The notes beneath the pieces were generated by a model, which was given only the letters and a program-made list of their open reading frames with translations, was not told the DNA's origin and searched no databases. A stretch of DNA of 64,000 bases, taken from contig ONKL01000015.1 in NCBI GenBank assembly GCA_900318395.1, positions 1 through 64,000 on the forward strand. Direction: 5' to 3'. The stretch's first letter is position 1. Each line of letters opens with the position of its first letter. This document shows positions 8,753 to 18,900 of this stretch, one piece after another. Source of the DNA: an uncultured Prevotella sp. GTDB lineage: Bacteria; Bacteroidota; Bacteroidia; Bacteroidales; Bacteroidaceae. The translations under genes and the position numbers were made by a program.

Positions 8753-9401
8753 ATGGCTAAGAAGAGACAGAAGAAACAAGGCGGGCAACAGTTCCTGTCG
8801 GACGAGAACTACATTAGGCAAAGGGCACGGACGCTTAAGATAGGGACATGCTATGTCAGCGACGCCATCACCAAGGCTGGCGAAGGCACCGTCATTGTCA
8901 GCAGACTGCACACCGGCGGGCGTAAGCATAGGCGTGTATCTCGTGGATGTCTACTGTTTAGGACTGAAGGACTCTTTCTATCGTCTTCGCATCAAGGACT
9001 ACGAACTAACGGGTACGACGGCACACTTACTCACTGCGTGATGCTGTTAGCCGAGGTGGGCAACAACACATCGAGCTTAGAGGCCGTGCTTGAAGTGTTG
9101 CGGCAGAACAACGAGTTCTACGACTATCATCTTGGCGATGTCAGCACTGAAATGCTGGTGCCCGTCCTCTACCAGCTTGGACAGCACCAGCTGGACCGTC
9201 TGGCAGAGTTCATGAGAGAAGAGGGACTGCTGACAGACTTCAAGTATTTCGTAATGGAAGCCGTTGTACAGATAGCCCTCCATCAGCCTGAGCGCCGCAG
9301 CGAAATCATCGCGTGGTTTGCCGACTTGCTCCGCTTTGCATCACCTCGGATTCCTGACAGATATTCGCAAGCAATATAGAACAATCTTCCCTGGTCACTG
9401 A
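8753..9401 (+). pseudogene. Decayed DUF1186-like gene
   Basis: The frame starting at 8753 codes for a plausible N-terminus (RARTLKIGTCYVSDAI... to HTGG), but near 8920 the family-like sequence continues in the next frame (SIGVYLVDVYCLGLKDSFYRL, up to ~9010). Then the first frame resumes with a DUF1186-like helical repeat part (THCVMLLAEVGNNTSSLEAV, ending IIAWFADLLRFA). The apparent C-terminus lies again in the other frame (GFLTDIRKQYRTIFPGH, stop at 9399-9401), with residues missing before it. So there are at least two frame changes plus probable internal deletions, since intact relatives as I remember them are several hundred residues longer. A formally open 208-residue frame (8753-9379) survives but would be chimeric. 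Sequencing error is a weaker alternative. Confidence 0.65.
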
Positions 9402-9420
9402 CTTTAGGCAAATACGTAAT

Positions 9421-10881
9421 ATGGACAAAGAGACAAAAGAACTGTTGAAGCGGACACTCTCGATGACAGACGACAAACTACTACTGAAGTTTGCCAAGAG
9501 CTATGCCGCAAAAGATCAAGCATTTGCAGAGGCTATCATTGAAAAATTCCTGCCCGTTGGAAGCGTGGTGGACTTTGAGAAAATGGTGAAAGACTGCTTC
9601 CTGCACAAAAAGAAGGGCGGACGGCGCCGCTATGGACCATCGCTCGACTGGACTGCCATCCGAAGGGACATCAAACGACTCCTGAAGCAACTAGACCATC
9701 TGCGTCAACAGCAAGATGACGAGACGGCTGTGGAAGGGGCAATGCTGTTTTTGGAAGTACTTGACGAAGAATTTGAAAAAGACTGCGTTTACGAAGATTA
9801 TAACTATAGCAACAGCAACTTCGGTAACGAAGAGGCGCTGGCCATCGTCAGCGATGTGATGCAAAACAGCAAAAGCGTAGCGCACAGTACTAAATTAAAA
9901 CTGCTGCAGCGATTAGAAGCGTTGGCCAAAGGAGATACTTACAAAACCTACTTAGCTTGCAATATGAGCAAGACAGCGAACACGATCAAACAGCAACTTC
10001 TTCCGCCAGAAGACCAAGTGAAGGATGTAGACAAGAATATAAAGGCAGCGCAATACGATTCAGACCGGGCATACTATGTGAAGTGGAAGGTTAAGCTGCT
10101 GCGCCAGCTGGGGCGTAATGACGAGGCAGAGACTGTAATCAGCAAATATCTACATCTTGACGGCATAGCGGCCTTGCGATTCGAGCAACTGGTAGAGGAA
10201 TCCCGCTTCGACGAAGCCAAGTCTTTCTGCCTGGATCAAATCCGATGGATAGACAGCCGACAATATCGCACTATTCAGCCCTGGCAGGAACGTCTGCTGG
10301 AGGTAGGACAGCGCATGGGAGACTTGGAAACTGTCCGCAACTCTACGAAATGGTTGTTTGCCTATGGCAATGTGACGCAAGATGACAAGAAAGAATACTA
10401 CCGCATCTGCCGCGAAACTTTCAACGATGACGGTTGGCCTGCATTTCGCGATGAGATGCTGATTGCAGGCAGGAAGGGCAATGCCAGCAGCAGTATCGTG
10501 CTCCAGCTCTACGAGGAAGAAGGACTTTACAACCGTATGTATCTCTATCTGCAGGAGTTGTCCGACGAAGGCGGAAACTACCATTACGGACCTTACACCA
10601 ACAGCGGGGGTGAGCGACTGTACTTTTTCAGCCAATATGCTCACCGCCTGACCAACGAACAGAGGCAGGAGATGGTGAAAGCATTTGCAGGAACCATCAT
10701 GCAAGATTCCCGAGGTGCAAGAGACCGTGAACGCTACAGACAGATTGCAAATGGGTTGCACCACCTTAGTCAGTCGTGTGAGGAAGGCAAACAGCAGGCG
10801 CGCCTGCTTGCCAGACAGATACTTCGCGAGAATCCGGGCAAGCCTGCATTCAGAGAAGAAATCGAATACTATGATTATTAG
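9421..10881 (+). CDS. Hypothetical helical-repeat protein, partner of SNF2 helicase
   Basis: 486 residues, entirely helix-rich with no signal or membrane segment. Residues ~220-330 hold TPR-like pairs (AYYVKWKVKLLRQLGRNDEAETVISKYL). A basic segment KKKGGRRRYG lies near 60-70. The layout resembles the C-terminal helical part of SWIM-zinc-finger proteins that often accompany SNF2 helicases, but no SWIM CxC/CxH motif is present. It ends 12 bases before the SNF2 gene, so the two are probably co-transcribed and may act together. Function unknown. Confidence 0.7.
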   Translation: MDKETKELLKRTLSMTDDKLLLKFAKSYAAKDQAFAEAIIEKFLPVGSVVDFEKMVKDCFLHKKKGGRRRYGPSLDWTAIRRDIKRLLKQLDHLRQQQDDETAVEGAMLFLEVLDEEFEKDCVYEDYNYSNSNFGNEEALAIVSDVMQNSKSVAHSTKLKLLQRLEALAKGDTYKTYLACNMSKTANTIKQQLLPPEDQVKDVDKNIKAAQYDSDRAYYVKWKVKLLRQLGRNDEAETVISKYLHLDGIAALRFEQLVEESRFDEAKSFCLDQIRWIDSRQYRTIQPWQERLLEVGQRMGDLETVRNSTKWLFAYGNVTQDDKKEYYRICRETFNDDGWPAFRDEMLIAGRKGNASSSIVLQLYEEEGLYNRMYLYLQELSDEGGNYHYGPYTNSGGERLYFFSQYAHRLTNEQRQEMVKAFAGTIMQDSRGARDRERYRQIANGLHHLSQSCEEGKQQARLLARQILRENPGKPAFREEIEYYDY

Positions 10882-10893
10882 TCCTATCCAAAG

Positions 10894-13800
10894 ATGAAAG
10901 AAGAAAAACATCTTGTCAATCATACTGTGCTGCAGACGATGGCCTGCACGCTGAAGAAGTATGACTACAGAGATCTGAGGAATCTTTACGAAGCCTATCA
11001 TTTGCACGTCACGCCGATCGAGAGCAATGCCAGGCTATGGGTTGACGAAGGTATTGTTGCTGGCGAGGTGCCACGCAGGAGCAACTATTACAGTAAGGTG
11101 TCTATTTCTCCTAAGTATTGGGCTGACGTGATGAAGACGGTGAAGCCCAAGGAGCTGGAGGTGTTGATAGAAAAGAGCAAAGACTGCGGACAAGTGGTTT
11201 CTGCTTTTCTGCAATGCTTCCTCAAGTCGTTTTGCTGCGCCATGAATGAAGAACCCTTCGAGGAGGATTTGAAGCGCGTGCCCTGGCCGATACTTACGTC
11301 ACAGATGCCTATCGTAACTGACATTCTCTGGAGTCTGACTCATCGGCAGGACTGCATTGTGTTTACCCGTCATTTGCCTGGCAGCATGCTTCAGAAACTG
11401 TATTTCAGCGAGTTTGCTACGGAGTGGATGAATCTGAAACCTGCCAAAGAGCTGGATATCGTCAGCGAGCTGTTCCTTGAGAATCCACTGATAGAAGAGA
11501 AACGGCGACTGTTGATGCGCGATGCCTACCTTTATCATGTGGAGTTCGTGCAGACGGGCAAAATAGCAGAGGTGTTGGCGAAGATGCAGCCTGACGGTAA
11601 ATATCACCGCCAGCTGTCAGCCCTGAAAAGACTGCATGAGGGTGATATAGTAAGTGCCCTCGAACTGCTGCAGGAACAACTCAAACTTGACGGTTGTAAA
11701 CTTTTTGAGGACAGCCTCACCAATTTCACTTATGCGATGGCCTTGGGGCAGGACATCACCAATCCGCCCACAGGACGTGCCGCTCATGGACTTCGCAAGA
11801 AAGCCGAGACACTGATGAAGAGCCGCGAGGCGAAAACTACGGAAAGCTGCTACGTACTCCAGCTCGTGCTGCATCACTTCCTGACAGGTGATGCAGAACA
11901 ATTCTTTGAGCAGAATCCTCTCGATAGTATATACGACAAGATGTGTTGGCGACTGTCGACGCTCTTCATCCACCACTATCAGATACAAAAGAAAGAAACT
12001 GCCAAGGTGACCGCTGCCGTTGACTACGTCATGCACGAGGACTCTGACTATTTGCGCCTGCTCTATAGTTTCGACTACGACAAGTTGCAGCCTGAATCAG
12101 AAAGGCTACGACAGAAAACAGGACTCAGCACCACTCTCTTGCCTGAGGTGAAGCGCATGGCACAGTGGGAGCGAACGATGGAGGAACTGCTGAAACTGAA
12201 TCGTCCGGCTTCCACACCAGGAGCCAAGACGGATCGTCAACCGTCACTGCTGGTGGAGCGAGTAGCTTATGTAGTGAACCTTCGAAACAAAAATGTTCAG
12301 CCCAAACTGCAGAAGTCGAAAGATGGAGGCATCACCTGGAGCAAAGGCCGCAACATCGCCCTGAGCTCGTTTCAGAACAGCCGCAACGGCTATATGACAG
12401 CACAGGATCGGCAGGTGGCACGCATGGTTCAGAGTTACAGTTACGGATGGTATGGGCAGGTTTCCTACGAACTGGCTGGAGTGGGTGTGATTGCCGCCTT
12501 GGCAGGATGCCAGAGCGTGTTCGACGAATATACCGACCAGCGTATCGACATCACGGAAGAAGCGCTGCAGCTAACTGTCCAGCCTTGTTCAAATGGCTAC
12601 TCCGTGCGTTCTAATGCCAACCTTGACAACCTCGACTCGTCAGGCATCTGCTTCACACAAGAAGGCGACAGGCAAGTGACCATCGTTCGCGTCAACAGCA
12701 AACAGAAACAGACACTGGAACTGTTTCGCGAGGCAGGCGTGTTACCCAAGGAGAGCAAGCCGCAACTCACACAACTCCTGCAAAACCTGAGCAGTTCGTT
12801 TACGGTGCTGAGTCCGCTGCTGAAAAACGCTACAGATCTGAAGCACATCGAGGCATCCTCACTCATTGCCGTTCAGATAGCCCCTGTGGTTGCCGACAGC
12901 CTCAGCCAGATTGGAAAGGGAGGTCAGTCGTTCAGCATCGCGTTGGCTGTCAAGCCTTTCGGCACTCACCCACCCTATCAGCAGCCAGCTAAAGGCATGG
13001 AGGTGGTCAGCACCAAGATCAATGGTGAAAGGGTGCAGACTGAGCGCGACCTGAAAGCAGAGAAGCAACACTTAGAGGCTGTCCGTAACCTGATGCAGCC
13101 CTTTGCCCATGAGGAGACCGATGAAAACCACTGGCAGATAGATACCGCCCAGTGCCTCCAACTATTGGATACCCTTCGGACGGCTCAGGAACACAGTTTC
13201 GTGGAATGGCCGCAAGGTGTCAGGATGCGTGTGGTACGCCCCATGATAACTCCCGACAAGCTGCGCCTGAAAATCAGCGGTGCCGGACAGTGGTTTGAAC
13301 TGGAAGGCGATATCAGCATCGGCGACAAGGAAAAGTTGAAGATGGCAGAACTGTTGGAACGGCTGCGCCTGGCCGAAGGTAACTTCATCCGCCTGAACAA
13401 TGATGAATACGTGGCTCTGAGCGAACAGCTGCGCCGACAGCTGGAAGCCATCGATAAGATGTTGGTAGGCAAAGGCAAACAACTGAAGGTGGCAACAATG
13501 AACGGACTACAGTTAGAGGGTTTGGAGGAATTAGGAGCCAAGGTAAAGGCAGACGAGACCTTCCTACAGCTCATGAACCGTATCAAGGAGTCGGACAAGA
13601 TGACATTTGCCGTCCCCACAAACATCCATGCCCAGTTGCGCCCCTACCAACAGGAGGGCTATGAGTGGATGAGCCGTCTGGCTCACTGGGGAGCCGGAGC
13701 TTGTCTGGCCGACGACATGGGTCTGGGTAAGACACTGCAAGCCATCACGCTGATGCAGGCGCGAGCCGGCAAGGGTCCGGCCTTGGTGCTGATGCCCACA

Positions 13801-15015
13801 TCTGTACTCCATAACTGGCAACAGGAACTGAAACGCTTTGCACCAGCCCTAACCGTCAAGATACTGAACCAGCAAGGTGCCGACCGTCAGCAATTAGTCA
13901 GTGGCGCTGATGCAGGCGACGTGGTATTGAGTACTTACGGACTGTTAGTCACGGAGGACGAGCTGCTCAGCCAGCGCAACTGGAGCACTATCGTGCTCGA
14001 CGAGGCGCACACCATCAAGAACCGCGATACTCAGACCTCAAAGGCTGCCATGCAGCTGCAGGCAGACTTCCGGCTGATGCTCACAGGCACACCGTTGCAA
14101 AACCATCTGAGCGAAATTTGGAATCTCTTCCAGTTTGCCAATCCAGGATTGCTGGGCAGTTTCCAGCAGTTCACAGACCGCTTTATCCTGCCCATTGAGC
14201 GCGACCACGACCAGGATCGCCAGCGCCTGCTCCGCCGACTGCTCTCACCCTTCCTGCTGCGCCGCACCAAGGACGATGTGCTCAACGAGCTGCCGGAGAA
14301 GACAGAAATCACACTTCGCGTAGACCTGAGTGCCGATGAGCAGGCACTTTACGACAATCTGCGCCAGCAGGCCATAGCTAACTTAGAGGAGGGATCAAAA
14401 AGCGCATTGCAGACGCTGGCCGAGATTACCCGTCTGCGCCAAGCGGCCTGCCACCCGCGGCTTATCAACGAGAAGCTCAAGACACCATCGAGCAAGACAG
14501 CAGCCTTTCTTCACCTTGCGGAAGAGTTGCGGCAGAGTGGACACCGTGCCCTCGTGTTCAGCCAGTTCACCAGCCATCTGGCACTTATCCGTGAGGCTCT
14601 CGACAAGCAGGACATACCTTATTTATATTTAGACGGGAGCACCTCATCCGCAGAGCGCGACCGCCTGGTGCGCCAGTTCCAGACGGGAGACGAACCGCTT
14701 TTCCTCATCAGCCTAAAAGCTGGAGGATTGGGACTCAACCTCACAGCCGCCGACTATGTGGTACATCTCGACCCCTGGTGGAATCCTGCCGTAGAAGACC
14801 AGGCCAGCGACCGCGCCCACCGCATCGGTCAGGAACGTCCCGTCACCGTCTACCGCCTCATTGCAGCAGGCACCATCGAAGAGAAGATTATCCGTCTGCA
14901 CCAAAACAAGCGATCGATGGCCGATGCCCTCTTGCAGGATGCCGACATGTATGCTCAAATTTCTGCCGACGACGTCATCCGCCTGCTCCGCGAGGGTGTC
15001 GATGCAATTGTATAG
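10894..15015 (+). CDS. SNF2-family DEAH helicase/ATPase
   Basis: 1373 residues. The C-terminal ~460 hold the complete SNF2 engine: Walker A DDMGLGKT (940-947), DEAH box (1036-1039), motif III LTGTPLQN, and the second RecA lobe with LVFSQFTSHL, GGLGLNLTAADYV and the arginine-finger motif DRAHRIGQ. It should translocate on double-stranded DNA and remodel protein-DNA contacts. The ~900-residue N-terminal region is helical and not assigned. Bacterial SNF2 enzymes occur in transcription recycling (RapA-like) and in defence islands; here it converges with the Wadjet operon (69 bases between stop codons), favouring a defence-related setting, by inference. Confidence 0.88.
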   Translation: MKEEKHLVNHTVLQTMACTLKKYDYRDLRNLYEAYHLHVTPIESNARLWVDEGIVAGEVPRRSNYYSKVSISPKYWADVMKTVKPKELEVLIEKSKDCGQVVSAFLQCFLKSFCCAMNEEPFEEDLKRVPWPILTSQMPIVTDILWSLTHRQDCIVFTRHLPGSMLQKLYFSEFATEWMNLKPAKELDIVSELFLENPLIEEKRRLLMRDAYLYHVEFVQTGKIAEVLAKMQPDGKYHRQLSALKRLHEGDIVSALELLQEQLKLDGCKLFEDSLTNFTYAMALGQDITNPPTGRAAHGLRKKAETLMKSREAKTTESCYVLQLVLHHFLTGDAEQFFEQNPLDSIYDKMCWRLSTLFIHHYQIQKKETAKVTAAVDYVMHEDSDYLRLLYSFDYDKLQPESERLRQKTGLSTTLLPEVKRMAQWERTMEELLKLNRPASTPGAKTDRQPSLLVERVAYVVNLRNKNVQPKLQKSKDGGITWSKGRNIALSSFQNSRNGYMTAQDRQVARMVQSYSYGWYGQVSYELAGVGVIAALAGCQSVFDEYTDQRIDITEEALQLTVQPCSNGYSVRSNANLDNLDSSGICFTQEGDRQVTIVRVNSKQKQTLELFREAGVLPKESKPQLTQLLQNLSSSFTVLSPLLKNATDLKHIEASSLIAVQIAPVVADSLSQIGKGGQSFSIALAVKPFGTHPPYQQPAKGMEVVSTKINGERVQTERDLKAEKQHLEAVRNLMQPFAHEETDENHWQIDTAQCLQLLDTLRTAQEHSFVEWPQGVRMRVVRPMITPDKLRLKISGAGQWFELEGDISIGDKEKLKMAELLERLRLAEGNFIRLNNDEYVALSEQLRRQLEAIDKMLVGKGKQLKVATMNGLQLEGLEELGAKVKADETFLQLMNRIKESDKMTFAVPTNIHAQLRPYQQEGYEWMSRLAHWGAGACLADDMGLGKTLQAITLMQARAGKGPALVLMPTSVLHNWQQELKRFAPALTVKILNQQGADRQQLVSGADAGDVVLSTYGLLVTEDELLSQRNWSTIVLDEAHTIKNRDTQTSKAAMQLQADFRLMLTGTPLQNHLSEIWNLFQFANPGLLGSFQQFTDRFILPIERDHDQDRQRLLRRLLSPFLLRRTKDDVLNELPEKTEITLRVDLSADEQALYDNLRQQAIANLEEGSKSALQTLAEITRLRQAACHPRLINEKLKTPSSKTAAFLHLAEELRQSGHRALVFSQFTSHLALIREALDKQDIPYLYLDGSTSSAERDRLVRQFQTGDEPLFLISLKAGGLGLNLTAADYVVHLDPWWNPAVEDQASDRAHRIGQERPVTVYRLIAAGTIEEKIIRLHQNKRSMADALLQDADMYAQISADDVIRLLREGVDAIV

Positions 15016-15083
15016 AAAAGACTCGTCCTACAGACCAGATAGATGAAGAAGATGATGATTTTGATGGAGATTGTTATGCCAGA

Positions 15084-15944
15084 TCATACATTTATGTATC
15101 CTTCCTGATCATAACACCTATGATATGTGTTTATTGTGTCAATAAGATGTTGAAGAAGGGGAATGTCTGTTGTTAGGTACTTGAATTTGAGGTATTGCGC
15201 GTTATATCTTTCCAAGGAGCCATTAGCCAACTTTTGTTCTATATCTGATGGAATAAAGAAGGAACTTCGTTCTCCTAAATAGGCATGAAATTCCGTGAGG
15301 AAAATGTGTATTCCAGCCAAATCGAAATCACCGAAATGAATATAGTCATTGGGAATGGCCTGCAACCAAGAACGAAGGTCAGAGGATTGTGGATAACGGG
15401 AAACGAACAACAAACGGCCAGGACCTATCGTCCGTTCAAACAATGCTCGCTGCTGGCGAATCATACGAAAATTCTCCACATTCTCTATTCCTACGACTAC
15501 GACATCTTGGGGAATAGAGAACGACTGCCAATCCGAAATAAACATGAAGCTTCCTTCCTGAGGATTTGCTATCATTTCACGACCATTCAACAAACATGCA
15601 ATCGGTTCGTATGTGTTTATGGGAAACCCCGGACATGAGCGAACAGCCATGAGCTTTGAATTGCCTGTAGCTGATGCTTGCACAGAACGGAATGTCTCAC
15701 AAGTTTGCAATGTGTCTCGCATCAAATCCAAATCAGATAATCTTTCGTCAAAGGCAGACAAAGCTTGCAGAAATGCTTCTGGCTGTGGGACAAAGAGGAC
15801 GCGACGGCTACCATGAGAGGTGCTGACTATCACACCATCACTCTCCAGTTCACTAACCCACTCGCCACGAAGCTGGCTGGCAGGTATGCTTTCTCCATTT
15901 CGAAGACGGATGAGTTTGTCGATGAGAGATGCTGTTATCTTCAT
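15084..15944 (-). CDS. jetD: JetD: Wadjet Toprim nuclease subunit
   Basis: 286 residues. N-terminal ~60 residues look like a winged helix (ASLIDKLIRLRNGESIPASQL). The C-terminal part is a Toprim/DUF2220 fold: strand VVVVGIEN with the acidic residue E154, then YIHFGDFDLAG with D206 and D208, the metal-binding DxD. JetD cleaves plasmid DNA that the SMC-like JetABC complex has reeled in. Its ATG overlaps the jetC stop by 4 bases (ATGA), showing translational coupling. It is shorter than JetD of type I systems (about 380 residues), which points to another Wadjet subtype; subtype assignment needs profile searches. Confidence 0.82.
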   Translation of the reverse strand: MKITASLIDKLIRLRNGESIPASQLRGEWVSELESDGVIVSTSHGSRRVLFVPQPEAFLQALSAFDERLSDLDLMRDTLQTCETFRSVQASATGNSKLMAVRSCPGFPINTYEPIACLLNGREMIANPQEGSFMFISDWQSFSIPQDVVVVGIENVENFRMIRQQRALFERTIGPGRLLFVSRYPQSSDLRSWLQAIPNDYIHFGDFDLAGIHIFLTEFHAYLGERSSFFIPSDIEQKLANGSLERYNAQYLKFKYLTTDIPLLQHLIDTINTYHRCYDQEGYINV

Positions 15945-18900
15945 TTCTGCGAGATTAACGGGTGAACGATAGTCTTTGAATTGCCATCCTTCTGCAAGAG
16001 ATAGGTATAACGATAGTCAGAGACGTTATAGGTCGTGGGAGATGAATTAATGAGCAGGATGTTGCGAGCGTTGGCAAAGTCAAGTATTCCCTTGACATTC
16101 TGAGGATGCAGTTTGCCTATCTCATCCATCATGCAATGGATATAAAAGTCACCAAACTTCCGGCTCACTTTCTCCTTGAACACATTGATGAGCATAATGT
16201 TGATCATCGCTTTGACCAGTGTGTCAGTACCCTCACTGCCCACATGTGATAGTTTGTCTGCCCACCCTGTATCGTTGTCGTTTTCTATGATACGAAACTG
16301 CAACTGGAACAGATCGGAGAGAGACAGATACTGACGTGATGGGTTATCTGTCAGCGACTTCATGAAGTCGAGTAAATGACTGACAGCCTTCTGGTTTAAC
16401 TCATCCCGGTTGATGGTCGAGAACAAGTTCATCTCACCCATGGCAAACTGGTTCTCGTCGTTGAACTCCTTGATGCGTTTCATCAGCTGCACCATTTTGT
16501 CGGTCGAAGGAACAGACTGTAAGGCGATGAGTTTGATAACGCCGACAAAGTTGCGCTCCTTGAAATCTCTGTTGATGTCGTGAATAATTTTATCAACGTC
16601 CGACTCATGGCGCGTCAGTTCACCCATTTCCTTTGATACGCGTGCCAGAATGTCCACATATCGTTCACTTGTACGACGGCGATACTCTTCCAGTTTGTTG
16701 TTGATGAGGAAGTCGTCGAGGTTGTTGGCGAAATCGAGGTAGTCCTCGTCGATTGTCAGTTCTGTCCTGAAACTGAATGTATTCTTCACAGAGAAATTGC
16801 CCTTGAAGACATTAACACTCTGCTTGAACTGATTATGACGCGTCTGACGCTGCACAATGATTCCAGTCAGATCGTCAACAGCCTGTCCCGGAGTACGCAA
16901 TGTCTGTTTCTCTTTTGCCTCGGCAAACATGGGTGGGCACAGGTTTTCATCATGTGCAAAACGGTCTGCCTTTTGTAGTTCTTCATCCAAATGCTTCCGC
17001 TCGTCACCACGCTCTGTCAATTCCTTACCTACGGCAGTGAACTGCTGGTCGTACTTCTGTTTTCGCTGCTGATACTTCTCATTCAGTTGTATCAGCTTTT
17101 CTGAGAGCGTTTTCTTCTGATTCTTCAGGTTGTCCTCTTGGTCAAAGAGTTCTTCTTTGTCTCGCAGATAGTCGTACACCAGTTTGCGATACTCGTCAAT
17201 AAAGCGAAGTTCATCTTCTGCAGCCTTTATCTTCGCCTTGCAGTCCTCCACAAGCGTTGTATCCGCACCACGACCTTTCAGCTCATCCATCTCTTGTTGC
17301 TTCAGCTTCAGCAGTTCAGTATCAGCATTTTTCTCGCCAACCTTGGTTTCGGCTTTGATAGCGGCTACACGCTCAGCATGCATCTTCAAATTCTCAGCCT
17401 TTGCATCATTATATTTCCTTTCAGCACCATTCAACAGCTTTTGCTTATTGGCATTCACATTCTCAAGAGCAGATTGTGCGGATGACAATCTGTGGGCCAG
17501 CTCCTGCTGACGAATAGTTAACTCCTGCTGCCGTTGCTCGATAATTTGCTTGGCTTTAGCCTCATAGTCTTCAATTCTCACAGCAATAGCTTTGCGCTGT
17601 TGAGGAATCATACGGAGCTCCGTTTCTGCCAGCGACTTCTGCTGGCGAAACTCCTTAATCTGAGGAGCGAACTGGCGCTTCAACACTTCGATAGCCTTTT
17701 CTTGCTGATGCTGAATCTGATGCCATTCGTCCTTAGCCCGCTTCAGTTCTTTCTCCAGATTTGCATTCTCTTCCTGAAGCTGTTTCGGCTTTCTAACATT
17801 AAGCGGAAGGTCGGTCAAATCAAGTTTCACGCCATACAAGGAAGCACCTTCTGTCTTCTGTGGATGTAGGCCTGTCTGATAAAGCACTTTCTCTTCGTTG
17901 ATGACCTTCCCGATATTCTGTTCCCAGTCGGCCTTGTTCTCTTCAAGCCATTCATATAGCGAGCCTTTTGTGCGTTCAAGCAATCTGGCAATAGAAGCTA
18001 TCTGTTGTGAATACTTCTCAATCTCTGCTTGTTTTTCTTCTGACTTTCGCTGGTAGTCAGCAGTAGTTTCAGTCTCTTTCTTGTCATATTCTGCCTGAAC
18101 GCGATTGATGTCAGAAGCCAGTGAGCTGATCTTGCCTGTCAGTTCTTTCTCTTTGAGTTGCAGCTCATTCAGTTGTTGATTCAGCGACTCCTTTTCTTCT
18201 TTGAACGGTACGAGATACTTTAATTTCAGAAGTTCCTTTTCGCAATCGTTCTGCTCAGACTTAACAGAATCTATCACATTCGAAGCCTCAGCAATTTTCT
18301 CAGCAAAAGACAGTTCAATCTCTGTCCTCGGAATGCGCTGCTGCTGAGTCTGTCGGAATGATTCCAGTTGATGGGTGATGTTCTGGCGTAAGGCTTTGTA
18401 TTTCGTGGTGATGTCGTTGAAGCGTGCAGTCAAGTCAGCCAGCTTGTCTTTAAGACTATCAAGTACTGTCTTCACACCCTGCTCTTTCGTACAACGGCTC
18501 ATCACACTTTCTATCTGCTGTGCGGAATAGTATTCCTTCCGCTTCTTCAGACGCTTCAGCTTGTCATTCAAGACACCCTGTTCCTGGTTCAACGTCGCTT
18601 TCTCTGCGTCATGCTTTTGCTGGATTTCCGAGACAAGGCGCTTCAGTCGGTCTTGCTCCTGCATCATCTCCGCAATCCTGGCCTCAACCAGGGGGAGTCT
18701 TTCTCGTGCAACACGTTCAGCGTATTTCAGTTCGCAGCACAGATCTTCAATCTGCTGCTTCATATAAAGCAGTTCGTGGTAGGACTTCACCACAGTGTCG
18801 GCCTGTTTTCTTACTAATGATTCGCCCTTTTGATTCAACTTATACCAACAGGAAATATCCTTGTACTCCTGTTCAAAGTCTGCCACTTGCCTGCGGAAAT

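Noticed and set aside
10150-11007. 285-codon minus-strand frame
   Set aside because: Antisense shadow of the helical-protein gene and the SNF2 start.
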